In this document: positions 22,827 to 34,021 of the stretch, one piece after another
Position numbering within the stretch: position 1 is the stretch's first letter
Layout of the letters: each line of letters starts with the position of its first letter
Assembly: GCA_015680685.1 (NCBI GenBank)
Contig: MNCI01012628.1
Span: 884,977-948,976 of the forward strand
DNA length: 64,000 nucleotides
Source: Gnetum montanum
Taxonomy: Eukaryota; Streptophyta; Gnetopsida; Gnetales; Gnetaceae
Direction: 5' to 3'
The notes under the pieces: generated by a model
What the model was told of the DNA's origin: nothing
The model's input: the letters and a program-made list of their open reading frames with translations, nothing else
Database searches by the model: none
Translations under genes and position numbers: made by a program

Positions 22827-23361
22827 GCCACCAACTGTCCCTAAGGTGTCTGTACCACAGCAACAACCCACGAACATTACTTGTGCTACTACTTCCAACA
22901 GCAGTGAGTGACCTCAGCAACATCGAAGGCGCCCCTTCTTTAGAAATGACCCTAAGAAGGGACAACATAATTCCGAGGCCACTGCACCCTCCAACTCAAC
23001 ACAAGTCCAACCCTGTGGTGCACCCTTATCTTCAAACCCAACGCCTCATGTAACTTCATTAGGGTTACCAACTCACACTCCAACAACCACACAGCCCAAT
23101 GAACACAGGAATGGAGAGCAACAACCTGATCCTTACATACCATCTAATGGTCCCAAATATCATAGTGGGTCAACTTGTTATCTAGGAACTACATCGTATA
23201 AATTGCCCCACTATGCTTGTTATAATCAAGTGTGTGAACCCCGATGAGGTAAGTATGACTGGGCCCCAATATTTCCAACATGCAAGGATCTTTATCTTCC
23301 ATTTATTAATCCTTGCCATCTTCAACCGATTAGTTATGGGGGATATCCCCCATTTTAATAA
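22827..23361 (+). pseudogene. Gag linker of element C, continued
   Basis: Frame rich in P, T, S, Q and N that continues the linker interrupted by the solo LTR (PKVSVPQQQPTNIT...). It ends near 23358. No DSG protease motif is found, so protease and pol are deleted here. Confidence 0.55.
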
Positions 23362-24740
23362 CAAGCAGGATTAATAACCAATTTTTATTTTCTTTAATTT
23401 AACAGCCTTTTGTTTTCCAGTTTTTCATTTTTCAATTTCTTGTTTTATCTTTTTACCTTTTTTTCTTTTTTTCCTTTTACGTTTTTTGTAAGTAATCTCG
23501 TCTATGAATAAAACACTCACGTGGATAGTTGGTTGAGGTGTGTTCTATGTTGTCAAGTCTCAAACAATAAATTATTTGGACAGTGAGCCCATTACACCCA
23601 CTCATCCATTCTACAAATAATAGGTTCTGTTCGAGGGTACAGTGATATTCTTGACATTATTAAAACTTAAAATTAATTTTGTGTTCATTGTACCCAGAAT
23701 GAAGAAGGATGGGCCAAGAGGGAATGATTAGGGTGTGACATCAAGGGGACTTGCGAATTCTCTTTGTTGACGTCTGTGGGAGTTATCATGCAATGTGGTC
23801 ATACTAAGATCCTTGTAGATCTAATGAAAATGGGAGTAAGAGTAATCAAAAGGGCACTCAAAAATTCAATGTTGTGCTAGGGGATCCCACTGGAAAGACA
23901 AGCACCCATGCCTGAAGGTTGGCAGCTTCCCTAGATTCAGTACTCAAAAAGAGAAAAAAAAAGAAAAAAAGAAGGAAGTGCCACAAAACAAAATTCACTC
24001 CTCCCTTGAATAAAACACCAAGTGATCGTACACCTTGTTGTTATGGTACTCTCGTAGTTGCTAATCATGGGATGAAACAATGCGATGTCACTAATTAGAA
24101 GAATGGACTTGGTCCTGATCTTGAAACAACAGGTTAATGACACGTTAATCATGCTGTACACGTAGGATTCACTGTGCCTTGGGTCAGTTACCTCATGTCC
24201 CAATCTCTACAATCCCATTCTCTAGTTCATCTCATCTCACTATTCATGTAATTGTAGCTCATGTCGTGTGTAACATAGAATTCTTACCTCATTCCGATGA
24301 TATTTACATGTGTGTGTTTTGTGGAATTAGTGTGGATTACATTTAACCCTTCTAGTACCCATGGACACTTTAAGTGTGGTTACACAAGGGTATTATAGGT
24401 TGAAACCTACTTTAGGGAGGACCCACTTGTGTAATTTTTTGTAATCTTCACTTATGACATAACTCACACCCACCATTTCTTACCCTCAGCATAATTTTCA
24501 ATGATCTTCTTTCCTTATTATTATCCCTCTGAATCAACGTTCCTATGTACCATCACATAACCTTTTTCTCTACCACCACGGATCATTATTGATAAAGCCC
24601 ACAGATCCTTATTCGTGCCTTCTAAACCATCTAATTACCCTAGAACCCTTTAACACCTACCACGTGTCCTAGTTTTCCATTTTTAATTCCAGAAAAATCT
24701 TCAAAATTAGGCATTTTTGTTGTTGTGCCTCATATTACTA
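23362..24740 (+). other. Noncoding region of element C homologous to the post-integrase region of E
   Basis: Contains a T-rich stretch near 23390-23490 like 36755-36860, a GACATCAAGGGGACTTG block (23739) like 37180, and a GGGAGGACCCACTTG block (24415) like 37875. It shows that C lost pol as A did. No ORF. Confidence 0.55.
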
Positions 24741-24826
24741 GGGTCGTGATATCATGTACGAGATATTGCGGCCAACGCGATATAGTGTACACGATATCGC
24801 ATCCCATCAACCTCTAAATAGGTGAC

Positions 24827-24827
<1 letters not shown>
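24741..24827 (+). promoter_or_regulatory. Internal palindrome array with TATA-like box upstream of the accessory ORF
   Basis: GTGATATCATGTAC, GAGATATTGCGG, GCGATATAGTGTAC and ACGATATCGC occur within about 70 bp, then CTCTAAATAGG. The layout copies the U3 palindrome cluster plus TATA of the LTRs, but it lies inside the element, about 500 bp before the accessory ORF. It could be a second promoter or a remnant of an older LTR. The poly-C tract follows directly. Confidence 0.4.
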
Positions 24828-24907
<80 letters not shown>

Positions 24908-24911
24908 ACCN
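24828..24911. repeat. Homopolymer of 80 C ending in an ambiguous base, probable assembly artefact
   Basis: Eighty consecutive C residues (24828-24907) followed by ACCN. GACACC stands on both sides of the tract. Such a run next to an N is more likely a sequencing or gap-filling error than biology. Confidence 0.8.
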
Positions 24912-25306
24912 GACACCTTTGCTTTTCAACCTCGATCTCGCTCACTGGTACTCTGATTTCAATTCTGTTTGAACCTGCTTGAACCCAGAGTGTTCAGCTT
25001 AGTCGTGGGGGAGGGACACCTACCGAATAGCACCTAACTTTTTTGGAATTTATCATCGCCCAAAGGATATCATTAAGGTAATTAGTTGTAATTAAGAATG
25101 AAATGTGCCAAAAAAATCATTTAACCCTTTAGGTACACCGGGAGATTACAATTGAAAAAACCACCTTAGTGAAATGGACTCATTATTACAATCTTTCAGG
25201 CAATATCACACGAAGATAAACAAATCAATTAATTAAAGTGAGCAGTAAGGTATAACTTAATTCCAAAAAAATAACCCTACTAACGCTTGGCCCCGTGTGA
25301 TTGTAG

Positions 25307-28091
25307 ATGGCCTCGAAACGTGGACAAAAGGAAGGTCCTACTCAAGGTGGAAGCAAACGATCCAGGAGAGGTGGAAGGCAAGATCCTGCCAGATAACATA
25401 CAGAACAAGAGGAGCAATTGTTCAGTATTCATCAAGAGGACCCTCCTACCGTACAGTCCAGGTAGGCAGAAGGAGGAGCTACTGCTGCACCTGAACAGGT
25501 ACAACATCTCACGTTGCCCCAAGATTGTGTTCAAGCCATCCATGAAAAGTCCACATTCGCTGCAGTGATTATGGAGTCAAACTTTGCATCTTATGTAGAG
25601 TTCGCTCCTGAGGCTATTATGGATCACCTCAAAAGATCTCCCTTATGGCCTGTCCTCTCTGAAAGCGATGCCTGGTACCTAGGAAAGATGTACCAATTCT
25701 GACACAGTAGGGAGCAAGGCACCACTGTCAATATTTGTGGTGTGATAGTTGATTTCTCCACGCAGGCCATTTCGAAAGTGTTAAACCTTCTGAATACAGG
25801 GCTAAAAGTTTCTCAGTTATCCACCTATTCTGACCCTAATGTGTGACGGGATTGATTGGAAAGGACGTATGGCAGAGATAAAACATTTGGTGAGTTGACG
25901 ACAAAAGAGAGGATCTACTTTAAAATTGGAACATATCACCTCTTCCCCATGAAGGGCTTAACAAGGATATTAACGTATGCGGTGAGAGGATGTGTAGTGT
26001 TGATGGGAAAGGTTAACGCTAACCTGCCCCATCTATATTTAACGAAGATCCTAAGGAGGTTAGAGGAACGGAAGATAGGGAAGATGGTGTTGCCTTTCCC
26101 TTGTCTTATTAGAAAGCTTTGCCGACATGCTGGTATTAGGGGGCATACCAATGATGTCCTCTAAAAAGCCCAAAATGCTTCTTATGCTAAATTGTTAAAG
26201 CCACCAACCGCAAGGCAAATTACTGCTGAGACGCTGGGACTAGAAGAAGAAGAAGAACAGATGGCTGGACCAACTACAACTCAACTTGTAGGACCTAGCC
26301 AGCCTCTAAGCACAAGACCCAGTCAACAATAGGAAGCAGGGCCTAGCACAGGCCAGGATTAGCAGCCACCGCAAGACTACAGACCGTTGATGAGCCATCT
26401 TAGGGCCATCGCTGAGACGGTCAGTTAGGGGAGTTGTGATGATGCAAATCTCTTCCGCATCATTGATGATGCCATTCAGCCCACTATTTCTTTGGATTGC
26501 ACAAGGGGGGAAGTATCTATTCATACAGGAGGAGGGGGAAGTGTTTGGTCACAACAGATCTCGGGAAACGCGGTATCTTTTCAAATAATTAGAGACTGGT
26601 GAAGGGTCCACTGTGGTGGTCATGCAACACCAAGGTGCCACGGGAGTCACAGATGTGATCACAGACCACATCAAAGAATCATACAATGTACTTGTTGTGC
26701 TACCGGCAGATCTGACAGGAGCACGGGATTCTCAAATTTTGGCCGGAACCTCAATGACTCCTGTGGAACATGAGGATGCACTTGATCGATTGCTACAAAT
26801 AGGACAAGTAATGATGTCCTTGTTTGACATCCATTAGGATGTTACGACAATTCAGTAAGACCTCATTTCCACAAAGGAGAAGCTGGTCTTAATAGAAATG
26901 AGGGCCGAGCATGTTGAAGCTAAAGTGCAGAAATTACAAGAGCAGCTTGTGGCCCTACAGGCAGCACAACGAGAGCCTCTGCAATTCGTTCCCGCAAACC
27001 AACTAGATAATTTCAGAATTGAGCAACTAACTAAGCTAATCATGGAGAATAAAAAGGTGGCTAATGAAAATGAGAAGGCTGTTTGGGATGCCTCAGCTGC
27101 ACAGGCGCAAACTCATGCACATCTCAAAACACTCAACGCCTTACAGGAAGAAAATAAACAACTCGTTACCAACAACCTTCGGTTGACCACTGTGGAAAAG
27201 CAAAAGAATGTTCTCGAGGAACACTTTCATCAATTGCAAAAACAATTCATCTGGGTCAACAAAGACATAAGTCGTTTAGCCAGGAAGAATAGAACCCTCT
27301 CAATGGAGGAGGTACGCACAATTCGCCAAAAGATAGCTATTGAAATAAGCGCGTGATAAAATGAGGATAAATGACATGAAAAGTTGAAGGAGCACTTCCA
27401 AGATCAGGTGGGGATGTACAAATAGATTCTTGAGAAGGAGATCCATACAGCCAAGGCCCATATCAACACTATCAATGCTCAACACATTGAATGGCGAGCC
27501 ATATTGGACACATATGCTTTTTCCCACCAAGCGGAAGTTAAGAACAGGGATCTGCAAATTCAGGATCTAACAGAATACATGGAGTTGGCAAACCTATGCT
27601 ATGCCAACCTTGCCATGTTAATAGCAGGGCACCCGAGGACAGAGCTCAAGCAATAAGTAGTAACCACCTATGTTAAATACAAAGAAGAATTTGCAGAACG
27701 TAAGAAGTTGTTGGAAAAACTGGAGATTGCAAATTCTAAACTTGAGGTGGTGAAAGCAAGCTACCAATGCCAAAAAGGTATCACAGTAGATTTGGCTCGA
27801 CAGCTAGCGGATTTCCAAGAATACAAAGATAAAGCCAAAGCCTACGAAGAGGAACGTCGGGTGTTTGTGGCTTGGTATGTCAAGGCCAATCAAATGTTTT
27901 TGCAACTATCCTGTCCATGGGAGGTGCCGACTCCGTCAAATATCGAAACATTAGCATGGATGGCACAAGACCCTTGGACCGAAGAGGAGAAGCTCTAGGC
28001 CATACTTCAACACCATCGAGTCTCAAAGCCTGAAGCACAAGATAAAGGGAAAGCACCAATGGAGGAGCCACCACCACTAAGAACTACATGA
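25307..28091 (+). pseudogene. Accessory env-position ORF of element C (about 928 codons, broken)
   Basis: Begins ATG at 25307 with a basic, possibly nuclear-targeting KRSRRGGR. A globular region follows (25514-26164; HLTLPQDCVQ, FASYVEFAPEAI, VDFSTQAISKVLN, ERIYFKIGTYHLFPMKG) that resembles the putative plant transposon protein domain found in plant retroelements. An acidic EEEEEQ patch precedes a long coiled coil (about 26840-27900; KVQKLQEQLVALQAAQ, TLNALQEENKQLV). The tail is DKGKAPMEEP and stop. A frameshift near 26600 and several stops, all mapped in one path, disable it. Element B has the same C-terminal part. No signal peptide or membrane segment is seen, so an envelope role is unlikely. 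Particle or nuclear tethering is speculative. Confidence 0.7.
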
Positions 28092-28242
28092 GTTCCATAA
28101 ATTTTGTAGTTGTAGCACATTCTTTGTGTTGTGTCTTTGTTTTCTTTTCATTCCACACTACAACATAATCCCATTTTCACCATCCAATAATCCCATTCCT
28201 ATCCACTATGTAATCACTGTAACTCGAGGACGAGTTTTCATT

Positions 28243-28256
28243 CAGTCGTGGGGGTA
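28243..28256 (+). other. Polypurine tract of element C
   Basis: CAGTCGTGGGGGTA abutting the 3' LTR, preceded by GAGTTTTCATT as in B, E and H. Confidence 0.85.
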
Positions 28257-29072
28257 TGATGAGTCGTCATTTGGGCGACCGCGATATCGTAGCCCAACCC
28301 TCGATATCGCATACGCAATATCATGACCTGTCTCCTCAATTATAAATAAGAGGTAGATAAATGAGTTAGAAATCATTAGAAAGTTAGTTAGTTTTAGTTT
28401 AAGTGTTTTTCATTTCTTTCTCTCAACCCTTTTCCTCTCCATGTATGCCCGCAACGTGGTGAATGTAATTGTACAACATCCTTTATTCGAGTGTGACGTA
28501 CTTGGACATGCACATGACCAAAAATAAAGATTGAGATTACTTCATCATTGCAACATTCACTTAGATTAATCATTTAATTAATTATTATTTACTACTTTCC
28601 TAGTTAATATCTTCTCACCCTTAAACTCATGTTAAATGCAGAATGAGTACAACTTGACTACCAGCATTTAAGTGTGACTACTTGGTAACCCAGTAGCGTA
28701 CCCAGGATCTGCGCTTGGTAATCCCAATGGTAGTCATGCACAAAGTCCAAGATGTGTACGGATAATCAAGGAACGGATGCTCATCGCACTTAGGCTAGAT
28801 TAGATTCTCTCACCCTCTCTCTCCTAGATTAGTTAATATTACTTTCCACTACCTTCAGGAGTAGCATTAGGTTAGAAACCCATCATACACCTCACTCTGG
28901 ACTAAACCATACGTGACAAAGCTAATACTAGTCCAGGTGGGAAGACAATGAACTGTGACCTAAGGCTAATTGTCTAGATGCCACAACTAGTCTATCTGCG
29001 GAGTTCGACTGGATCGTGCATGTAATGCTTGTATTCGTATGTTTGAGTGTAGGGGTACCTCGGCACTCATCA
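28257..29072 (+). repeat. 3' LTR of element C
   Basis: 816 bp, TGATGAGTCGTC to CGGCACTCATCA. It lacks about 30 bp of the palindrome cluster relative to the 5' LTR. TATA box at 28341-28349. Confidence 0.92.
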
Positions 29073-29632
29073 GATATCATGGAAAACATCAAATATACAT
29101 TATATTAAACATTATGCATAAGAAGATAATATACTAAATATCAAATATATGTAACATTTGACATTATGTGTAAAAGAAATACCAAATAAGGTGCAGAAAG
29201 AGAAAGAAAAGAATGCTTTATTAATACGAAGTAGAGTATCTAGATCATGCTTTGAGAGTATTCCTTGGCATTTTCTTCCTTTGACATCTATTGCTTAGAG
29301 GCAATCTATCACTGTTACCATGGTTAGGCCTATAACCCGACCAAAATAGATGTTTAGTCCACTTCCTATCCTGCTTCACCTGGCTCCTGTGACTTGTCTA
29401 TACTAGCTCTGCCACTCCATGCTTGGCATGACCTCTAAGCCCAGGTATAAATTCCTTAGGTCAAATCCCAAAAGATTACCTCAAGAGACACATCTGTTAT
29501 TACAATGCACCCTTTTAAGTCTCAATTACAACTACCATTTTGGTCTTATTATGATAACAATAATCATTTGTTATGATAAAGAAACACCATCTTCATTAAG
29601 CAATAGCATCATTTGGGAATGAAAATGTGACA
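29073..29632 (-). repeat. 5' LTR of element D, right fragment
   Basis: Continues 19307-19329 and aligns with 14574-15132. Ends CA before the TTCAA target duplication (29633-29637). Confidence 0.85.
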
Positions 29633-29637
29633 TTCAA

Positions 29638-31673
29638 AGTTGAAATGAGGTTGAAGACAAAGAGTTTTATCCCTTTTAAATTCATCATCATAGTTATTTA
29701 AGATAAGGCTTTAATTGGAGGAGCTTCATCTTTTAAGGTTAGTGCTAGAGAAACTACATCCAATGTGGGAGTAGTTGATGTAATGATAGAGGTAGGAGGA
29801 TTTCCGTTTAATGTTTCCTAAAAGATGATGTTTTTATTTTGAATAGTTGTTTATTACTTCTTTCTTCTTTTCTTTGTCATTCAACACTACTTTCTTTTGA
29901 TCTTTGGTGAAAATCTTAATAAGTAGTTTAGGAGTAGGAGAAAGGAGTGGTTCTTGCAACTTTGATAGTAAACAATGGAAAAAATATGGAGAAACAACAT
30001 AGGGGGATACTCATTAAGACAAAATGGAGTAGTTCAAGATGACTAATTCCTTTAGGTAGATGGAGGATAGCTAAATGTGAGGTTTGAACATGTGGTAGCT
30101 TTATCATATTGGGGATTCATATCAATGATAAATAAATCCTTGCATATACTTCGGTTTGTGCAAGTATTATGATTTTTTGTAGGATGGTTAAGGATAAAGG
30201 ATTTTTTTGGAATTTGATAGATCCTAGTAAGTAGATTATTGAGGATTATTCTAAAAGAATACTACTTGAATAACAAAGGAAGTTTTAGAATGGTTACCTT
30301 TGAGCTCTGAACGTAAGGCCAAATTCTTCTTGATTGGATTTTGACTGGATCTTGAAAAATATACATGTCTTGGTTGCTAGGATACACTGGTGTGTTGAAA
30401 ATAAATTTTCCTTTTTCCACCAGCATTAAGACCTCATCTTTGAGGGTGTTGTAGTTGTTAGTATCATGCTTCATAACTTCCTAGTAATAGTTGAAGTTGT
30501 CAGAATTATACAACTTTGGTACAGGTGGATTTTCTTCCATCCATTATGAAGGATTAGTGGCCAAAGCATATAAATATCTAAATCATTTCCTAGTCTATTC
30601 CTAGATCTACTTCAACGTTATTGCCCCTCTTTTAGTAGCATGTTATATAATTGTATGTAGATCATTAGAAATTTATAGTATTTGGACTTGTTCTTGGATG
30701 GTCTCCTTTCTTAGCCTCCATTTGATGAATATTATCTTTTAACATTAGGCTTTGAATTTATTCTCTTATTCCCTTCATTTTTGGATGATGATCTTGTTAA
30801 AGATTGATTCACCAAGACCACCATTTTTCCCACATTCTAAGATGCTTTTTCCTTACTAGTTGCTTTATTGGTCTTATCATGGAAGTTCATCCATTTTAGA
30901 TCATTACTTTGAATTGTCACTTTATTGATATTTTTGGTAGAATTAATGCCATCATGGAGGCTACATGGCTTAGGATATACTAGCTTGCCTCTAATGTAAT
31001 TATTGATAGTTCCCTTAAAATATCCAAAAATTAATCATCAGGTAGTGGATGAGCAAGCTTCATCATTACTAATGTCCAACTAGAGATGAACTTGGAGATA
31101 GACTTGTTGGAATCATGTTTGAAGATAAAGAGATTTTATAATGTGCCACCTCTACTGACATTATATTTGAATCACCCCATAGAGGTTGTGAAAAGTTGTT
31201 TCAAGGAAGTAATAGATCTATGTAGAATAATATTATACCATTCAAGAGCTTTGTTTATTAGTGAGTTTGAAAAGCTCCTTATAATGGTATGAGAATAACT
31301 AGTCCACAACATATACTCATTATAGAATGTGATAACATGGTTGGTAGGATCAGATTTCCCATTATATTTAGTGAAATTTAGTAATAAAACCCCTTTATGA
31401 ACTTGGACAAGTGGGATCAATTAACTAATAGGATCAATAGGGAGATGGGTAATATAAACTATAAGACTCTTCCATGTAATGTTGTGGCTTGATAAGTTTT
31501 GTTCGCATTAGTTTGTAAATGGGATGATAGATCTTTGAGTAGTACCATGAGGTTGTGAGGTACACTATGAATAGATAACATAGTAGAATTTCTCATAATG
31601 AAATTGTGGATTGTTAACACAATATAAGAAGATGTAACAATAGGTAAGAAAATTGACTGAGGAACATTCCCAC
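29638..31673 (-). pseudogene. Ty3/gypsy gag-region remnant G
   Basis: Minus-strand fragments match a gag of a different Ty3 lineage. At 31172-31420 are FTKYNGKSDPTNHVITFYNE and INKALEWYNIILHRSI, the classic gag core with KALEWY. At 30262-30474, KHDTNNYNTLKDEVLMLVEKG matches the H(D/N)T..C..LK.EIE.L...G segment downstream of gag. Many stops. It is interrupted on the left by element D and abuts the truncated 5' end of element E at about 31673. Confidence 0.6.
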
Positions 31674-32400
31674 AAGGCATTTGAAAGATAGTCGGATCAA
31701 ACGATTAGACATGAACAATATCCCACGATTTGAAGGGGGATACAATGCTGATCCGCAAAATCATTTACAAGCATTCCACGATGCCTGTGCCTTGCAGAAT
31801 TTAGACAGTGAGTGGAAAAAACTTAAGTTGTTCCCAAGGACACTCACCAAGAAAGTAGAGAGCTGGTACTAGTCCTTAGAACTGGAAACCATCAAGAGGT
31901 GGAGTACGATGCTAGAACTGTTCAACGAGAAGTATCAAACGTACTCNNNNNNNNNNNNNNNNNNNNNNNNNNNNNNNNNNNNNNNNNNNNNNAAGAGTAC
32001 AACCATGATCCCTCCCTTCGAAAGAAGGGAGTGAAATTTTGTGATGAAGAGGATGAGTCACCAATCGAAGAGTTGGTGAATCGGAAAACATTGCCGATCC
32101 AAAAATTAACAACTGAGGTATTGGCCAAAGTAGACCAAATGTGAGATTCCTTAGACTTAAGAATTGAAATAGTCTTGAAAATTGTAGAAGAGTCTAAGGT
32201 TGAACAAAGTAGTGACAAAGGTAAGAAAAAGTGGAGAGATTTAGGCCCTACACATAACAAGGGTAAGGGAAAAATCACTAACCCCGATGTGGCTATGGAT
32301 TTTGACATAGACAATGATAATGGATGTGGGGTCTGCTACTATGAACATCCTAAGGGATGTTGCCCAATTATCTCACATCTGCAGGAGTCTGGGGTGTATG
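31674..32400 (+). pseudogene. Gag of element E (truncated, contains assembly gap)
   Basis: Starts inside the gag core (HLKDSRIKRLDMNNIPRF...), with a TAG where A has Gln (SWY-stop-SLEL). An N run interrupts it (31947-31992). The C-terminal half has the zinc knuckle CGVCYYEHPKGCCP with histidine retained. Comparison with A shows about 97 residues are missing across the 46 Ns. Confidence 0.75.
31947..31992. other. Assembly gap (46 N)
   Basis: By comparison with gag of element A about 290 bases should lie between the flanks, so the gap is about 250 bases too short, unless E has a real deletion. Confidence 0.8.
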
Positions 32401-32989
32401 CACTTAATCCAAGACTTAACCAACAGCAAACACCCCGAAGGTTACCTTATCCACAAGGCAACCTAAGGCAGTTCCACCAACCACTAATGTATTATCCAAG
32501 TGGAACTCCACCACCACCCATCGAACAGCATCAGCAGTGGCAATACCCACAGTCATGGGGGATGCCATCGTCGAAATAACAGTAACCTTACCGGTTGCCT
32601 AATCCTTATGGTTATTATGGGCAGCAGCTGATTTCCCCAGGTGACTCTATGGGTCACATAAACCCTCCACGTTACTACCAAGTTCAAGAGTATTTTAGGA
32701 CTCCTTCTCCTTCGGGAAACGCTCCATACCCACACTATCCTCCAAATCCATCCGCATCTCTTGCGCCAGTAGCCCCACCGCCAACCGCTCCAACAAAGCC
32801 TAGAGTAAATCCCACTCAACCGTGACAACCCAACACTGCGAGGGCTCCCAATCCTCCAATATCAGTTGGTTATAATAATCATACACCAAAAAGACCCTTC
32901 CTTAGGACCAACAATCCAACCAAGCCTTCGCTTTCACAAGCGGTTGAGCATCCTAACACCCCATACCAAATAAGGTTTCGGGAAACCCT
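32401..32989 (+). pseudogene. Proline-rich gag-protease linker of element E
   Basis: P/Q/Y-rich frame (QSWGMPSSK, NPYGYYGQQLISPGDSM) colinear with 8608-9051 of A. Broken by stops near 32578 and 32823 and by two in the last 20 codons. Confidence 0.55.
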
Positions 32990-33997
32990 TTGATAGAGAA
33001 ATCGCGTCCAATGCATACAGTTATGTTAACACATACAGTAACTGACTGGATCAAGGTTAGCCACCTTCCAAAGAAATTATCGGATCTGAGAGTCCCCTTA
33101 GTTTACCTCCAAGTCGCTAGGAATGAACCCCATAAGGCTCTCCTCGACTCAGGTTCCAGGTTCAACTTAATCTCACAAGAACTGTATAAAACCTGGAACC
33201 TACCTCCACTCAAGAAGAGCAATGTTTGCCTAGAGCTGGCTGACCAATCCATCACTGTTCCTTTGGGATAAGTTGAGGACATTGTTACCACTATCAGTGG
33301 ATGGTCATATCCAGTCAATTTCCTAGTGATCCAAATAAACAATAACAAAGGGGAGTTCCCAATTATAATGGGAATGGCATGGCTGAATACAATTGACGCA
33401 CGCTTAGGAATTCGCAACCTTTCCCTAGAAATATCCAAGATAACTACTTTTGGAAAAATTGAGAGGAAAAGAGTTCCATGCATCACATATAGTGACACAG
33501 GGTGTCATTGCGTGCAGAAATCATGGGTGATGCAAAGTTTAACATTTCCTACATGTGATCGGTGTGCACGGGATATTGATATACAAAAGTGCCTATATGC
33601 GACAGCCACCCAACAAGAAAACTCCCTGTGGCTAATGGCTGATAAAGAGAACAACTCGACAGCCTACATGGAACTAGCTAAGGGAATAACTAGTGCTTAC
33701 ATTGAAAGCGCAGACATATTAGAGCAAGTCCGTTGCCAACTTCCAGCCCTCAACTCTGAAAATATTAATTGGGGCAAGTTGGAGATTCCTGAGGAGTTTA
33801 AACAAGAGCCCCTAGATTTAAAACTGTTGCCCACAGGTTTGGAATACGTGACCCTTAAAAACGGAAAACCGGTGATCATCAACGTAGAGCTCGCACCTAA
33901 GCAAAAAGAAAGTTTGCTAAGGGTGATAAACAAGTGGTCAACAACCTTTGCTTGGTCATGCCCTGAACTAACCGGAATAGATCCTAGGATATGCTAG
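32990..33997 (+). pseudogene. Retropepsin and start of RT linker, element E
   Basis: The frame 32990-33271 holds ALLDSGSRFNLIS with the catalytic DSG. After a TAA at 33269-33271 the frame continues with NNNKGEFPIIMGMAWL (flap/C-terminal strand), LEISKITTFGK, and an acidic linker into ELAPKQKESLLRVINKW, the usual entry to RT. It cleaves the polyprotein in intact relatives. Confidence 0.8.
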
Positions 33998-34021
33998 CAT
34001 AAGATTTACATAGACCCCTCT

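Larger units (their letters stand above)
19330..29072 (+). mobile_element. Athila-like element C with accessory ORF, pol-less
   Basis: LTRs at 19330-20178 and 28257-29072, primer site TTGGCACCATTGCCGGGGAC (20179-20198), polypurine tract ending 28256, and flanking 5-mers GATAG (19325) and GATAT (29073) that differ at one base. Order: gag, linker interrupted by a solo LTR, noncoding region homologous to the post-integrase part of E, a palindrome/TATA-like block, a 2.8-kb accessory ORF, 3' LTR. Protease, RT, RNase H and integrase are absent, so it is non-autonomous. The insertion lies in D's LTR and is therefore younger than D. Confidence 0.9.
14557..29632 (-). mobile_element. LTR retrotransposon D carrying a captured host gene; split by element C
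   Basis: LTRs at 14557-15132 and 19307-19329 plus 29073-29632, with a perfect 5-bp target duplication TTCAA (14552-14556 and 29633-29637). Primer site TGGTATCAAAGC (minus strand, 19293-19304) and a polypurine tract at 15140-15150 (AAGGGGGGTAG on the element strand) set the orientation. The 4.2-kb interior has no gag or pol. It contains a decayed EEP-domain gene in the same orientation and a five-unit minisatellite. This is a large non-autonomous derivative (LARD-like), probably moved by copia enzymes given the tRNA-iMet primer site. Element C sits inside the right LTR. Confidence 0.88.

Noticed and set aside
23937-24203. Minus-strand ORF of 88 codons in element C
   Set aside because: Falls in the noncoding region homologous to E, has no counterpart there, and begins in a purine-rich low-complexity stretch.
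25307-28091. Envelope glycoprotein in the env position of element C
   Set aside because: No signal peptide, membrane segment or cysteine pattern. Composition is that of a soluble coiled-coil protein.
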